Shown one piece after another: positions 1 to 13,076 of a DNA stretch of 64,000 nucleotides. Made by a program: the position numbers and the translations under genes. Origin of the DNA: Saxidomus purpurata (lineage: Eukaryota > Mollusca > Bivalvia > Venerida > Veneridae); NCBI GenBank assembly GCA_022818135.1, contig JAFMSR010000013.1:30922366-30986365 (forward strand), in the 5' to 3' direction. Every line of letters begins with the position of its first letter. Position 1 is the first letter of the stretch. The notes under the pieces were generated by a model. It had not been told where the DNA came from and made no database searches. It was given only the letters and a program-made list of their open reading frames with translations.

Positions 1-741
1 TAATTTGCATTTGCTCGAAGTTTACTATCACAAACTGAACAAAAAATAATTAATAACCAGCGAGAGACTTGTTTATATTGAGATACAGAGCACATTCAAT
101 TTGATAGTTACACAGTATTATAAATACTATGAAGCACAAGGGGTTGGGTTCAAAGAGTGGGAAAACATGATTTTTTTTACATAAAAATGTAATGATATTT
201 AGTTGTCATATGCAATAAGAATCTGTGTACCATATCTCATTTAAATATGAAGACATTTGCAAACTTATTGCAATAAAATCAGATCTGAAAGTTAGTCAAC
301 ACTTCTCAGACCAGCCATTTTTCCATTTAAAAACTATAAGCAGATTATATGCTTTGAACATAACTTTTATCAAGAACTTCTTATAGGTCAGCTATATCTC
401 CATACAAACAGGAACAAAACAGTACAAAAGTCACTTGGGGAAAGAAAATTAGTTGAAATAATGTTTTTGACCACAGATCTACATCTCAACTTGAAAGAGT
501 AAAAAAGTAATAAGAAAAAGGCCTCAAAAGTGGGGTTACCCTGGAAATATCAACCAAATGATTAAACTGTCTCTGTCAGCACATTTTCTTCCAATCTGAA
601 GAAAGCTTAAATGGTATAGTTCACAACCCAGGTATAAATAGTTATCCAAAATATTGCAATTAAAAATGACTGTATACTTTCAAAGAGTCACTGAAACAGG
701 GCCGCCACCGAAACAGGGCCACCTACGATATATTGAAAATT

Positions 742-1187
742 GAACCAAGGCTAAAAAAGGACCAAATAGCCCTAGAGAATGTCCAGCGTAGAGCCTCAAG
801 AATGGTCCAGGGGTTAAACTACTTGCCATACTAAGAAAAAATAAAAACACTTGGGAATCCCAAGTCTGGAATACAGACGTGAACGTGCCGACATGCTTCA
901 AGTCTATAAGATACTTGAAGCAAAGGGTATTGTTAGTAGGGGCAGTTACATCCTCAGAGGGATAATCCAGGATTGTCTAACTCACTCAGAAGGGCAAATT
1001 CCCGTCAGATTTGCAAAAGAGAACAAACACTAAACTTAAAAGTTCCTTTTTCAGTCAAAGAGTGATTAACACCTGGAACAAAATTCCAGAGCAGGTTGCT
1101 TCTGCGCCCTCCATAAATGCCTTCAAGCGTAGACTTAATAAACACTGGGTCCAAGAATCTAAATTTGAACCCTCATGTTACAAGTAA
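742..1187 (+). pseudogene. Decayed 3' end of a non-LTR retrotransposon ORF2
   Basis: Three frames together read the region that follows the reverse transcriptase in CR1/Jockey-like LINEs: DQIALENVQRRASRMVQGLN, then LPSLEYRRERADMLQVYKIL, then VINTWNKIPEQVASAPSINA and FKRRLNKHWVQ, ending at TAA 1185. Frameshifts separate the blocks, and the RT core itself is not present upstream. It is a 5'-truncated, dead copy, a common LINE end product. The family assignment within the CR1/Jockey group is uncertain. Confidence 0.75.
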
Positions 1188-1270
1188 GACAGTCATCCGC
1201 AACTTGTAAATACAAATGTTTTAATATGTCCAGTCTTCTGTTTTAACCTTCAATTTTGACATGCATTTAT

Positions 1271-1470
1271 ATTACAGTACATGTAGTACTGTAACTGGTG
1301 CTAAATGGCTAGCACTTTGATGATAGTAAACTATTTATATTATTGAACAGTACACGTAGTATTGTTACCATATTGCTAAATGTTTCGCAACCCTAATAAA
1401 CGATAGTAATTAACTTACAATTCATTACTCATACTGTTATTACAGTGCTAAATTGCTAGCACTCTGATTT
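1271..1470. repeat. Repeated modules downstream of the LINE fragment
   Basis: ACAGTACATGTAGTACTGT-like palindromes and GTGCTAAATGGCTAGCAC words recur two to three times at roughly 85-100-bp spacing. Possibly the 3' UTR of the preceding LINE. Confidence 0.4.
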
Positions 1471-2010
1471 TAGAAAAACTAATAATATTTTCTGATCTTA
1501 ACAAGATCACTACCAACAGGGAAAACACTAACATAGGCCTAACAAGCTATAAGCTGATATGTGTAACATATTTGGCCTCAAAGTATGTGAACTATGTGAT
1601 ATATATGACCAGGGATACGGGAAAATGGGCCTTCGAACAAAATACTTGGAACCTAGTTTTCTTGCATATTTGAACAAACAATATTTCAATATCAATATTG
1701 GAAAATTTCAGTTACCCATGTCCAGTCCATACAAAACTACAACAATTTGAAATAGTATACCTAAGGCGTCATTGTTCACTCTAAAACTGACGCCACATAC
1801 CACAATTTGACGTCAAAACTCACTTCAATGCGCATTTGGTCAAAACAATTTGTTTGTATTTACGCAGGACGAACACTATATTATTAGGTCTACCGTATAA
1901 CATTGCAACTTTTTATGAGATCTCATTTGTGCAAAGTAACATTTGTATAAAGTAATACATCATCTTTCGAAGTCATTATTTCATGTACTTCCGTCAGGGA
2001 AACAGGCATT
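1471..2010. other. No supported gene
   Basis: AT-rich sequence; the only open frame (1559-1750) resembles no family I know. Confidence 0.4.
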
Positions 2011-2680
2011 TTTATGCTCCCGAAGAAACTTCGGGTGGCATATAGAAATCGACTCGTCCGTCCGGGCTAACATTCGGGGATTAGGTGGTAAGGTTTAGGG
2101 TTAGGGTTTCTACGGTGGTCATTTACTCTATTTTGCTTTAGAGCTTAGTGGTAACCGGGTATCCAAAAAATACATAGAGGATAATTGTTGGTTTTGGTGT
2201 AATATCACGTTATAATTCCACCGAGTGGGCACCAAAAGTGATATTTTCACGAGTAGCGCAGCCACGAGTGAAAATAACTTCTTTGGTGTTCACGAGTGAA
2301 ATCAACGTAATATTACACCGATAATCCGGATTAAAGATTACAAAAACAGCGAAAATAAAATGGTAATCCACTGTTTCAAAACTGTGGATTATCACCTTTA
2401 TTTCACTGAAAAAACATAAAATAAAATGGAAAATACCACCTAAGGATAGCAATATAGGGGTGTCCGTCCGTCTGTCCGTCCGTGCTTACATTTGGATACT
2501 TAGGTGGCTATAGGAACAATTGGTAACAGTAAATACTCGTTTATGTCATTCATTCCGTAAGCTCTAAGATGGCTATATTTTCTCTTACGTGGCTACAATA
2601 ACAATGGAGAGACCAACAGAGTAGCCACATAAGTATCCATATGTTAGAACCTCCGTCCGTTCGTCCATCCGTCCGTCCGT
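2011..2680. repeat. CCGTCCGTCC-type repeat starts and an imperfect foldback
   Basis: ATGCTCCCGAAGAAACTTCG and CGTCCGTCCG words mark starts of tandem-cored elements common in bivalve genomes. At 2197-2327 the arms GGTGTAATATCACG and CGTAATATTACACC and inner CACGAGTG words form an imperfect inverted repeat. GGTTTAGGGTTAGGG (about 2091-2107) is a short telomere-like run. Confidence 0.5.
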
Positions 2681-2684
2681 CAAC

Positions 2685-3450
2685 ACTTCTTTGTCCGGAG
2701 CATAACTTCAAAAGTATAAAAGGGAATTACTTGAAACTTCAAACAATGATAGAGCACAATGATGGAAGTGAAGTGCCCAAGAACCATAACTTTACCGTTT
2801 TTTAATTGTCCCCCTTTGTTACATTTTCTTGTCCGGAGTATAACTTGAAAAGTACTGAAGGAAATTCCTTCAAATTGCATATAATGGGGGAAATGCAGTG
2901 CCCAAAAACCATAACCCTATGTTGCCTTATTTTTGAATTGTCTCCCTTTATTGATTTTTCTTGTTCAGAACATAAGTCCAAAAGTACAAAAGGGAATTAA
3001 TTGAAACTTCATACAGTAATAGAGCACAATGGAGTGAAGTGCAGTGCCTAAGAACCATAACTCTACCTTGCCTATTTTTTTAATTATCTTTCTTGTCCGG
3101 AGCATAACTTGAACAGTACTGAAGGAAATTCCTTCAAATTGCAAAGAATGGGGGAACTGCAGTGCACAAGAACCATAACCCTATGTTGCCTTATTTTTTA
3201 ATTATCTCCCTTTATTGATTTTTCTTGTTCAGAACATAAGTTCAAAAGTACAGAAGGAAATTATTTGAAACTTCATACTGTGATAGAGCACAATGATGGG
3301 AAGTGCAGTACCCAAGAACCATAACTCTACCATGCCTAATTTTTTAATAACCCCCTTTGTCACATTTTCTTGTCCAGAGCATTACCCTTAAAGTACTGAT
3401 GGAAATTCCTTCAAATTGCATACAATGACAGAGTGCATGAAGGGGAAGTG
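2685..3450. repeat. Tandem array of ~135-bp units
   Basis: About six diverged units, each with TTGTCCGGAGCATAACTT (or TTGTTCAGAACATAAG), then GAACCATAACTCTACC and a pyrimidine-rich tract. Unit starts are near 2691, 2832, 2961, 3092, 3227 and 3368. The same family occurs reversed at 24.46-25.14 kb and as a single unit at 42.38-42.50 kb. Open frames across it are repeat artefacts. Confidence 0.85.
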
Positions 3451-5740
3451 CAGAGATTCTTTGGTATTTGATAGGGTGATTTTGAATGCAGAAACAGATT
3501 TAATGATGATTACATGTCTACAATTTTATGACAGGGTAACAGCTAGTACTGACTCTATTGTTGCATTCTCTTGGAAAACAAAAATGAAACTTATATGAAA
3601 GTTATTTCTGTCTGCTGGTAAATTCTCTTTTTTGTGCTTGGAATGTTACATAAAATGTCCTTATTCACCAACATTACGAATTAACACTAAGTACTCAATG
3701 ACACGGAATGGAACATCATGGATTAACACAAAGTACTGCTTCAATGACACGGAAAAAACATCACTGTGTTTTGTTTGATTTTTCTGTATAAAGCATATGA
3801 AAAAATACGTTTGCGTGTCAATGTTTGTGTTTTTCATTCAAGAGTCAACACACACACCAGCAACCTTCACATCCAGTAGAATAGGGAACAGTATGTGTAC
3901 CACCCCACTTTATTATGTTACTATGTATGTAAGAACAACCTCACGCCTCATCACATACTATATATATATACCTTACAAAAACTTCAATTGCATCTTGGTA
4001 TCGATTAACTAACGAAATTCTTTGCAACTGCACATGGTAATTGGGGGCAGCATTGATATAAATCCAAACTCGGCCTTGCTTCATCTATAAGAGTATACAT
4101 TGCTACATTTAATTGCTCTAAATTTCAGTCATAACCGTTCACTGGATTTTTTTCTTGCAAAACACAAATACGGAAGATATTGAGAGGAAGTTTTAGTGTT
4201 ATTTACTTTTTTCAAATCACAATAATTACTTCCACACAAGTACACATCTGTATGATAACAAATCACGTTTATATTTACATAATTATTCTGGTGCAATCAT
4301 TTTTCTATGTAGCATTCCTTTCTTACTAGAGTCCTTTCGTCCATTTCCAGATAACTATCTGCTTGCTAGCTTTTTAAAAAGCTAACCAATTACAACGAAA
4401 CTGATCTGAGTTTTACGGGCTAGCACTGGCAATGCCAAAGTGGGCAACAAAAAGCTAAATTGGCTCTAAAAAGTGATCAACACATTTTCCTCGGTAGCGG
4501 ATTAATGGCAGCTCTATTTACATGTACCAACTGTTGGCGGTGTGCAGCAACAACCTTCATGCATGTACCTAGGTCTTACATCACTTTATAACGATTACAA
4601 GGCATAAACGGATATGTACTGTATCTAAATAATGTAAGGAAATGTTACTAATTTGATACGATTAACTGATTAAGGGCAGCGCTATTTACCAAGTGGTTGC
4701 ATGGCTCAACAACGGCATGCCGAGAGTCCTTTAATCAACGGCGGAAACAATTTCACATGTCTTCTCTGTCGGGAATGTACGTAAATTCTATACTTTTTTT
4801 TATAAAAACAATATTTCTAGGTGGATATAGATGTAATCATTCGTAAATAAGAAGGTATATAGTGAAATAACATTATAAATTTGAAAATCAAACTACATGC
4901 AAACTCTTATATCGAGCTCCGTACGTTTCGTAAATATTCGTACTTTTCCGTGATATGCATATGATTATCTTCCGTAATCAGCGTAAGTTGACATTTACAG
5001 CGCAGTAATTTCTAAAACCAGTGTAATTGAGCCCGTAAGTTATGAACTATTCTGCAATCGTTTGAAGCTGTCTATACTGGGTTTTTTTTGTAATATGGTC
5101 TTATCGTATGCTACTTGATCTGATCTATCTTGCACTAATTTCCCATAACGCAGTTTTACAGTTGTTATCAGCACATTTTACAGTTAAATTATCTACGGTG
5201 TTTGAAATGTAGCATGCTAACATTGGCCATTGGGGCTTACAGCCCCCAGGCCAAAAACAACAGGCAGCTTGGCCGAAAGAAATAGTTCAAAGCGGAGTGA
5301 TATCTTCAGTATATTCGTTGCAAAAATATTGTATCAATATTTCGTCCAACGAAATCTGTTGGGCACGTTCGCATAAATGCAATGAGTTACCGACATAAAA
5401 CTTATATGCCACAAAAGTGTTCAATCTGCGTATATTTGACGGATAAATTCAACAAAATATATGAGCATACCGATAAAGTGTGCTATACACACTAGAGCAC
5501 CGTTTAGAATTGTGTATTGCGAGCAGTTGCTGTGTGTAATAGTGTGACAAAATTAACTCAATCAATTTATAAATTGTTTGCAAATCAGACAAATGATTGA
5601 GTAATGGCCTAGTTTTTGTTTTTCAAGCTAGAGAGATGAAATTTTGACTATTTGTGCAGTTTTGCTAACTAATTTCCAAAATTCTTATGACTGACTTGAT
5701 TTTTACCTTTTGACATGCTTTCTTGTTGAAAGTGCACTGA
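3451..5740. other. Non-coding, no supported gene
   Basis: No frame resembles a known protein. Near 5755-5780 the words GAGCGATATAGGGCCAATCA and TGGCCCTTTTATT form the hairpin end of the tandem-cored element family seen intact at 49.9-50.9 kb. Confidence 0.4.
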
Positions 5741-6929
5741 TACTCAGTTGAGCGATATAGGGCCAATCATGGCCCTTTTATTGTGAAATCCCAATCCATA
5801 CTTGTGGTGAAAATTAAGTATTACCTTCTCTACACCTCTTTAGATTCCAACGTAATGGTTGGATATTTTTGTGACTATTTCGGGATATTACAATCTGAAA
5901 CTTTCAGGCAAGTCCTATATTAAGGTAAGTCGCGGGGTTCCCTCTGAAAAATGGTCGTTTTTTTAAATCTAGACGCAAAGTTTCGAAATCGTGCATGCCT
6001 CTGGTATGAGGTACTGGCTTTCCCGGAAAAGATGTTTTGAAATTATCTGTAAACGATAAGCACGGAAAAAGCGCCACCTAGCGGAGGGTGTATTTTTGAA
6101 AGATTTTCGTCATTTCACGGACATAAGTCCGTCAATAATATTTTTAAAGCTATGGTTTTTCCACCAAATCAAAGCCGAATCAATCTGAATTCCATGCATA
6201 CAAAATTATTTAAAGATATCCACATTAAATACCTAAAATAACGTAATGATCCGCGAATGGGAGGCAATTTTCAAAGCGAAAATGACCCCAAAGTGGACGC
6301 ATTAAGGGCAAATTGCGAGAAATCGGCTCGAGAGAATTTTTTTTAAAACCGTAACGGATCCTTTAAATAAATATAAACATTTTTTTAAATAAAAAAGGGG
6401 TGTCACCGACTTTGTTTTCAGGCCATCTAAACTTTTCTGAAGCACGACAGGGGTGCGTTAATGACGGTTTTTTATGCGGCGTCACGGTGTATTACTGACG
6501 TCGGTCTCTTGAAGTGAAACGTTTTCGTTTAGATGCGCAACAACTTCATTTATAAGAACAACTTACTGTTGTTATTTTCCATAAGAAAAAATTCAGTTTT
6601 GATAGGACATTTAGATAAATTTGCGTTGCACATTTAAATAAGAAACGTGGAAACAGATCATTCACAGCAAAACAGTCAGGTTTTTGTGTTGCACATGTCA
6701 TGTGTCCATATGACTTCTGCCTGACACCGCTTCCACGGTCAAGTGACCAAAATCGCTGATATGAAATCATTGTTACCTCAGGTTCAAGTCCCGCTACTGA
6801 TAATATCTGTTGACCGTTTCCTACAGAGAATGAGAATCTAAATAGTTCGTTTTTTATAGGAATGAAGGTAAGGTTATCCTGTTGAAACGGGCGTTAAAGT
6901 CAATGTATGCGAATTTGATACGCGCTACT

Positions 6930-7603
6930 TGTGCGTATATATACATGTGTACAAACTCTGTGAAAGCAGCAGTACAGTTGGAATGACCAACAGTCAGAAC
7001 GTTATCACCATTTTCAGGATAGACAGACGGACATAAAGTGGCCATAACTCCTATTTTATATTATTAAAGGTTCATATAGCTAAGAGAATAACCGGTTCAG
7101 AATTCACAAATCTTTTATTTTTACAGTTACTTCTTTTTTACTATAACTACATTGCACATTTAAGCTACTGAACTCCAGATATAGAGTATTTTTTACTTTT
7201 GACAAAATCAGTGTTTAGTCATTCTGTAAACATAAAAACAGCGTTTTAAGCTATTTATTAAAGAAAGAAAAACTATTTCTACCAGAGACGAGATTCGAAC
7301 CGAGGTTGCCGCGGTAATAAAAGTTTAGCCGAACGGTTTACCAACTGAGCTGCCGAGGAATGTACACATGCTGTGTGTCTTATAAAAACAATTACCAATG
7401 AACTTATAGCGTGACAAACTGGGTAAACTTTAGAACGGACAAATTGGCGAAAATAATATAATTGCAGCGTTTATTTTGTTAGGTTATCTTTCAATGCCCC
7501 CGATACAGTTTTAACATTGAATTACTTGAAATCGAAACTTTTCTGTTTTTACTGTGCGTATATATACATGTGTACAAACTCTGTGAAAGCAGCAGTACAG
7601 TTG
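6930..7603. repeat. Perfect 51-bp direct repeat, 623 bp apart
   Basis: TGTGCGTATATATACATGTG... ending CAGCAGTACAGTTG occurs at 6930-6980 and 7553-7603 without a mismatch. The two copies flank a segment with a tRNA-like sequence. A recent segmental duplication or an insertion product is possible. Confidence 0.85.
7280..7362 (-). repeat. tRNA-like sequence (SINE head or tRNA pseudogene)
   Basis: On the - strand, GGCAGCTCAGTTGGTAAACC resembles an A box and CGGTTCGAATC a B box. The T stem has two mismatches and no clean anticodon arm forms, so it is not called a working tRNA. Confidence 0.5.
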
Positions 7604-9776
7604 CATCTGTAACAGGAATGCCCACCTGTGCCACTACGTCTCCAGTGAAAGGAAACTACAGACACATCGAATCAATGGACGGGCGAAAACAATTTTTTTT
7701 AAAAATTCTTCTTTACTTTATAGCACATACGCTGTTTTCATTTTGTTTTTGTCAAAAACAAAGAAGAATGTAGTTTTATATCCGGGTAAAATGAGAAATT
7801 TTCTGGACTGTTCCGTATAAAAAGAAAATTCTTAAAACTGAGACAGCATTTCATTATGATAAAAGCATCCTCGGTACCCAGGTTATTCATACTATATTCC
7901 GTAATAGACCGTTGGTTCCGACGATGGATAAAAGTGACGGCTTAAATGTTGTTGTGATACACGGTTTGTCTCTAAGTACATGTATGATAAAGATATTCAA
8001 ACTGTTATATCGTATGTAACCCGATTGAATCGCTCGTCTGGTATTGATAATATTGTTCGCGTTTCATCATATTAATATAATCTTTTCTTGCGTGCTACTG
8101 TATCAGGAAGATTGTTGTTCAATTTATATCTCTCCGGAAAACAACTAGGTATTTTCTGCCAGGATTGACTGAGTCGATTTTGTAAGTGTTTAAAGAGTAA
8201 TTTATAAAACACTGTATCAAAGTTTAGAAAAATACTCTATATAAAACGTTCATACTGACAAGCATCACTAGACCGAAATCCCGCCATGCACACTGTTGTC
8301 ATGTGCATATCAGCGCCCATTCTTATATTGAAGATACTGTATTTACGATGGGCTAAATGCGGCAAGTAAAATGATATTTCTTCTTCAGTTTTACGTCGAA
8401 TGTTTTCTTTATTGTGTTTATAAATGTAACATTATACCACAACAGATCCGTGTTACAAGTAAATAAAATGGTGTCGAACTAGTTCATAATACAGATCAAT
8501 TTTTACCATTTTATTAAAATACGGTGTCCATTCAAATTTAAAATTTAAGTCTCGACTACATATATATTAATCATTGAAGTCGATCTACATCTGACTTCTG
8601 CATAATAAACAACAACGCTAGTAATTTATCTTAACAAGAAACGTCTGAAAAACCAATCTCCTTTGCAGAGTTACCGTTCCTTACACTCACTATCATTAAA
8701 TTAGATCGTTTCGTTGGCGCTGTGCCGAAGCACAGCGTCAGTATTGAATAGGTTTTAATTTTGTACCATGGGGTTGCATAATCGAATAGGGAGCAGCCAA
8801 CATTATTATTGTAATTAAAAACTACGTATTATGTTTGAACAAACTCCCTATAATGAATTAATAAATAGTATTAACTGATTACAAACAATACTATACCAGA
8901 TGCATACGTCTTCGACCGTTAATTCAAAATGTTTGACATATTCATAGGATATTAAATAACTTTTCCACAAACTTGAAGGCTACGGTTTTTTTATTGCTTT
9001 GTTTACGGACCCTACGGCCAGATTCATCAAAGTTCATAAAAAACGTCTCGATAGTTGTTTTGCTATCTCTAAACATTTTGAAGTTTAAATACATATGTTG
9101 TCAACGTGAATAATTAATGAAAACCCATTTTAATTACTACATACTAAAGTAAAATGTAGGCATTATAAATAAGACCGTTCACCTAACTATGCGATACATG
9201 GGGTCTCAATGAAAGTTATGTAAAGCATCGCTAACAACTGACCAATAGTAAAGACAAAATTAATCACGTGGGTTTCGTCTGCGTCGAAAAGCGTCTACTG
9301 ACCACGAGCTGTAGCCTTGTTTAATGGGCGTCATCGTACCATTATACGGAAGGTTGTTTTATGATTCGTTCATTTTTTGGTTAAACTGTAGTAAATGTGG
9401 TTTTTTACTTATTATGACAACATTTACATATAACATAATGTATTTGTTTTTTTCCCGTTGATAGGTTGTTTACTGATATTCTAAAATGACTCTGATTCCT
9501 TTAAATCATGTTTCAAAAACATGCGCAGCGCCTTTGATGCTTTGCATCAAAATTTGTCTTGTTATCTACATAGAAAGAGATATAACGAAAATAACAGAAA
9601 AATACACCTTCCCGCTAGGTGGCGCTTTTAACTCAGTTTCCATGGAAATATCACTTCACCGTATTATTTCTACAAAAGACAGATAGTCACGGGGTTGTTA
9701 TGCAAAATATCTTAAATATGCGTTGCCTTTTAAAAAAATGACCCGATTTCTGGGGGAAACCCGCGACTTACCTTAA

Positions 9777-10997
9777 ACAAGTAAAGAAAGTTCAAAGCAA
9801 AAATCTGTTTAATGTACACTCACTATACTAGTATTACGTCTGAAAATAGACCTTCAAATTATTTATTTTTTTAATTTGGACACGGCCATTATTCACATAA
9901 GTGCTTAATTGATATTTACCAACTGGTTTTCAAAGATTGTAAACAATGGTCAAACTGCACTGCCTTATAGGGAAATTATATTCTTCAATAGCCGCAAAGA
10001 TCCATTCAGACAATACTTGGTACGCCCAAAAGATCTTTTAAATTATTTCATATAATTAAAGAAAACAACCACATACCTGCCTAAACACCGTTTTTCTCTG
10101 TTTTGCACCTCCACCGGAAGTTAGCACAACCTTTCAAGTCCCCGCTTCACCAGCGCGTTTACTTGTGGAGGCAGTGAAGATGTCTATGTATATATGAACG
10201 AGTATGTGTATGTGTGTATATTTTGTATGTATTGTCCTTGCTATATTTGTCATCATGTATTGTATTGGCCAAAAGCATTTTTGTGCTGACTTTGCCAAAT
10301 AAATGAAATTGTTTACAGAATACAGACATTTGTCATAAAAATAACTAGCACGATAAAAATATTGTTGTATACTGCCATTAAAAAAATGAATAGTATTGCA
10401 CTAGGATGACCCATTAAAGCAAGATAAAGCGCTTATTTTCAACGGGGTCCTTTAAGTTAAAGTACAATTTTTACAACAAATGAATCCATTGATAGCAAAT
10501 ATATAACATTACGTATGATAGACATATCTTTTATAGTTTAAAACGATATCTTGATTTAAAAATGTAATTATAATAATAAATTTAATGACGTATGTCAACT
10601 GATACGTTTGAAGAAACAATTTAATATATACATATCGGTGCCATTTTCGAGGGTTCCCATTTTGAGCTTCATTTTTTAATAACTTAAGTATCAAATCCAA
10701 AAGCAGTCCCTTGATTATTCTAATGCTACGTGTTGGTTAGTTATGTTCACGCTTAAAAAGAATAATATAATGCGCGTGTGTTGAATCGTGACAAAATATG
10801 ATACCGTAACCGATAATGCATACGATAAGCATATACATGTATTTTGAAATTAAAGTCTTGTTCAGCATGACAGTTGTTCACGAACTTCCCATTAAAATAG
10901 AGTAAAACCCTTTTCAACCCTATGGCAGGCCGTTTATGTCAAAAACCTAGCAGTGCAGATATCTCTGTAACGAAATTATCAAGCACTACCTGATGTA
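9777..10997. other. Non-coding; possible LINE 3' tail
   Basis: No gene seen. GCCAAATAAATGAAATTG near 10295-10313 looks like a retrotransposon 3' end, preceded by a TATGTGTATGTGTG-rich stretch. The evidence is weak. Confidence 0.3.
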
Positions 10998-11497
10998 NNN
11001 NNNNNNNNNNNNNNNNNNNNNNNNNNNNNNNNNNNNNNNNNNNNNNNNNNNNNNNNNNNNNNNNNNNNNNNNNNNNNNNNNNNNNNNNNNNNNNNNNNNN
11101 NNNNNNNNNNNNNNNNNNNNNNNNNNNNNNNNNNNNNNNNNNNNNNNNNNNNNNNNNNNNNNNNNNNNNNNNNNNNNNNNNNNNNNNNNNNNNNNNNNNN
11201 NNNNNNNNNNNNNNNNNNNNNNNNNNNNNNNNNNNNNNNNNNNNNNNNNNNNNNNNNNNNNNNNNNNNNNNNNNNNNNNNNNNNNNNNNNNNNNNNNNNN
11301 NNNNNNNNNNNNNNNNNNNNNNNNNNNNNNNNNNNNNNNNNNNNNNNNNNNNNNNNNNNNNNNNNNNNNNNNNNNNNNNNNNNNNNNNNNNNNNNNNNNN
11401 NNNNNNNNNNNNNNNNNNNNNNNNNNNNNNNNNNNNNNNNNNNNNNNNNNNNNNNNNNNNNNNNNNNNNNNNNNNNNNNNNNNNNNNNNNNNNNNNN
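10998..11497. other. Assembly gap of 500 N
   Basis: Exactly 500 N, a conventional placeholder of unknown true length. A 120-bp tandem repeat starts at its right edge. Confidence 0.99.
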
Positions 11498-11740
11498 AAA
11501 AAGTTCGCGTTGAAATGTGTGAAATCTAGTGCATCAGAAAGTGAAAATTCAGGGAAGCCATTCTATGAGGAAGTCATCATGTCAGCGGTAGTTGTGCATC
11601 AATATGTGAAAGTGAAATGAAAAAGTTCGCGTTGAAATGTGTGAAATCTAGTGCATCTGAAAGTGAAAATTCAGGGAAGCCATTCTATGAGGAAGTCATC
11701 ATGTCAGAGCTAGTTGTGAAAATGTATAAAATTAAATGCA
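11498..11740. repeat. Two tandem copies of a ~120-bp unit at the gap edge
   Basis: AAAGTTCGCGTTGAAATGTG through GAGGAAGTCATCATGTCAG is repeated almost exactly twice. The array very likely continues into the adjacent gap. Confidence 0.85.
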
Positions 11741-13070
11741 TCAATTAGTTGTTTCAGTTGAAGTGCAATGTAAAGTTTGTGTTAAAGTATGTGTTAAAGT
11801 ATGTGAAATGTAGTGCTTTTTTTCGTTTCAGATTTGTGTGAATATAGGCCCGTCTTGAAGCAAAGTGAAGCTGTCACCTTGCTGATGTCTTAATCTGTAT
11901 TTTCTGATGGTGGCATTTTAAATTTGGCATTTAGGCATTTTTACTCTAGCAGTTTGGCATTTTCAGTTCAGCATTTTTGCTCTTTTTTAGCATTTGTAGA
12001 TGCATTATGTGAAGAAAAGTCAACAGAGACTTTTAATGCATTTGTAAAAGTGTAAATAAATTCTACAGTTTAAATACAATAATGAACATTTACAAAGATA
12101 CAGAGCAAAATCAGTGTACATTTTGTAATTTAATGTTTTACATATTTTTTCTTAATATTTTGTCATGTTTCCTTTTCTATCTGTTAGTATTGGTATTTGA
12201 AAGCCATGTTCACCAGCATTTTTGTATATTGCTATTAAAACCATGTTTACACTGGAAGAACAGACAGTAATTTCCAAATATAGAATTCAAGATTGTTAAT
12301 TTCTGATAGGATACACCATATCTCTGTTTAGATTTTTGTCATTTTTACCGAGTACGCAATTTTTTAACTTAGAATTTTGGTTAAAGTTTTGAAAAATTCT
12401 AAGATTCTAGTTACTATCAAAGTTATTGACTTAAAACTCAACATGTATTTTCACAATCAACATCTACACCTGAAGTTTTGATTTTTGAAAGATTTTTGTT
12501 AAATTTTTATTAATTTCAATATCTTGTATACTACTTGAAACAACACCTACCCATGATAAAAGATGTATTTGTTTTTGTAGTTTTGTTTGTCATTAGAAAA
12601 GATTTATGTTTTAATTTGTGTTAGGCTTAGGTATCTATATTTCAGTACACAGATTTACTTTTCTCTGTAGATTTAATTTGAAATGTATAAATTACTATGG
12701 TTTTAAAATAACATACTGCATCTTTAATGCCACATTCCAGTAAAATGCAGATAGATAGACATTACAACAAGCTAGCTAAGCTCAATATTTTTAATGCAGC
12801 CAGTCTTGTCTAAAAAAATAGTTTTGGAAAAGACTGAAGGTTCCAAGCCCTTTAAATGCAGAGGAAAGACTTTGAGCTTAATTATATAAATAGTTGATTT
12901 ACTGACCCTTTACCCCTAACAAATTTTCTGCATACCAGTACAAAATTGGTATGAAATGTTTCACATATTACTTTCAAACTATTTGTTGTGTGCAAGAACC
13001 ACATCTCTACGGTACATTAACATTAGGAATGTTTAATCAGTAAAACATACTTAATTTCTACAACAATTAA
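11741..13070. other. AT-rich non-coding sequence
   Basis: No gene seen. Around 12340-12540, words such as AACTTAGAATTTTGGTTAAAG and CATCTACACCTGA show a diverged fragment of the 1.2-kb element found at 37.9 and 45.4 kb. Confidence 0.45.
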
Positions 13071-13076
13071 AAGAAA

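Larger units (their letters stand above)
5924..9772. mobile_element. 3.85-kb DNA transposon with ~190-bp inverted termini and TTAA flanks
   Basis: The left end GGTAAGTCGCGGGGTTCCC and right end GGGGAAACCCGCGACTTACC are inverted copies, flanked by TTAA on both sides (5920-5923, 9773-9776). Similarity continues about 190 bp inwards, including GCGCCACCTAGCGG at 6071 and its reverse complement at 9612, each 147 bp from its end. Target choice and TIRs fit the TTAA-specific superfamilies (piggyBac, Kolobok). No transposase frame is visible, so this copy is non-autonomous or badly decayed. The interior holds a tRNA-like sequence (7280-7362) and a 51-bp direct repeat. Confidence 0.8.

Noticed and set aside
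2091..2110. Interstitial telomere-like TTTAGGGTTAGGG
   Set aside because: Only two units, within a repeat; too short to suggest a fusion or healed end.
10993..11529. 178-residue open frame across the first gap
   Set aside because: It is almost entirely N translated as X; only a few residues after the gap are real.
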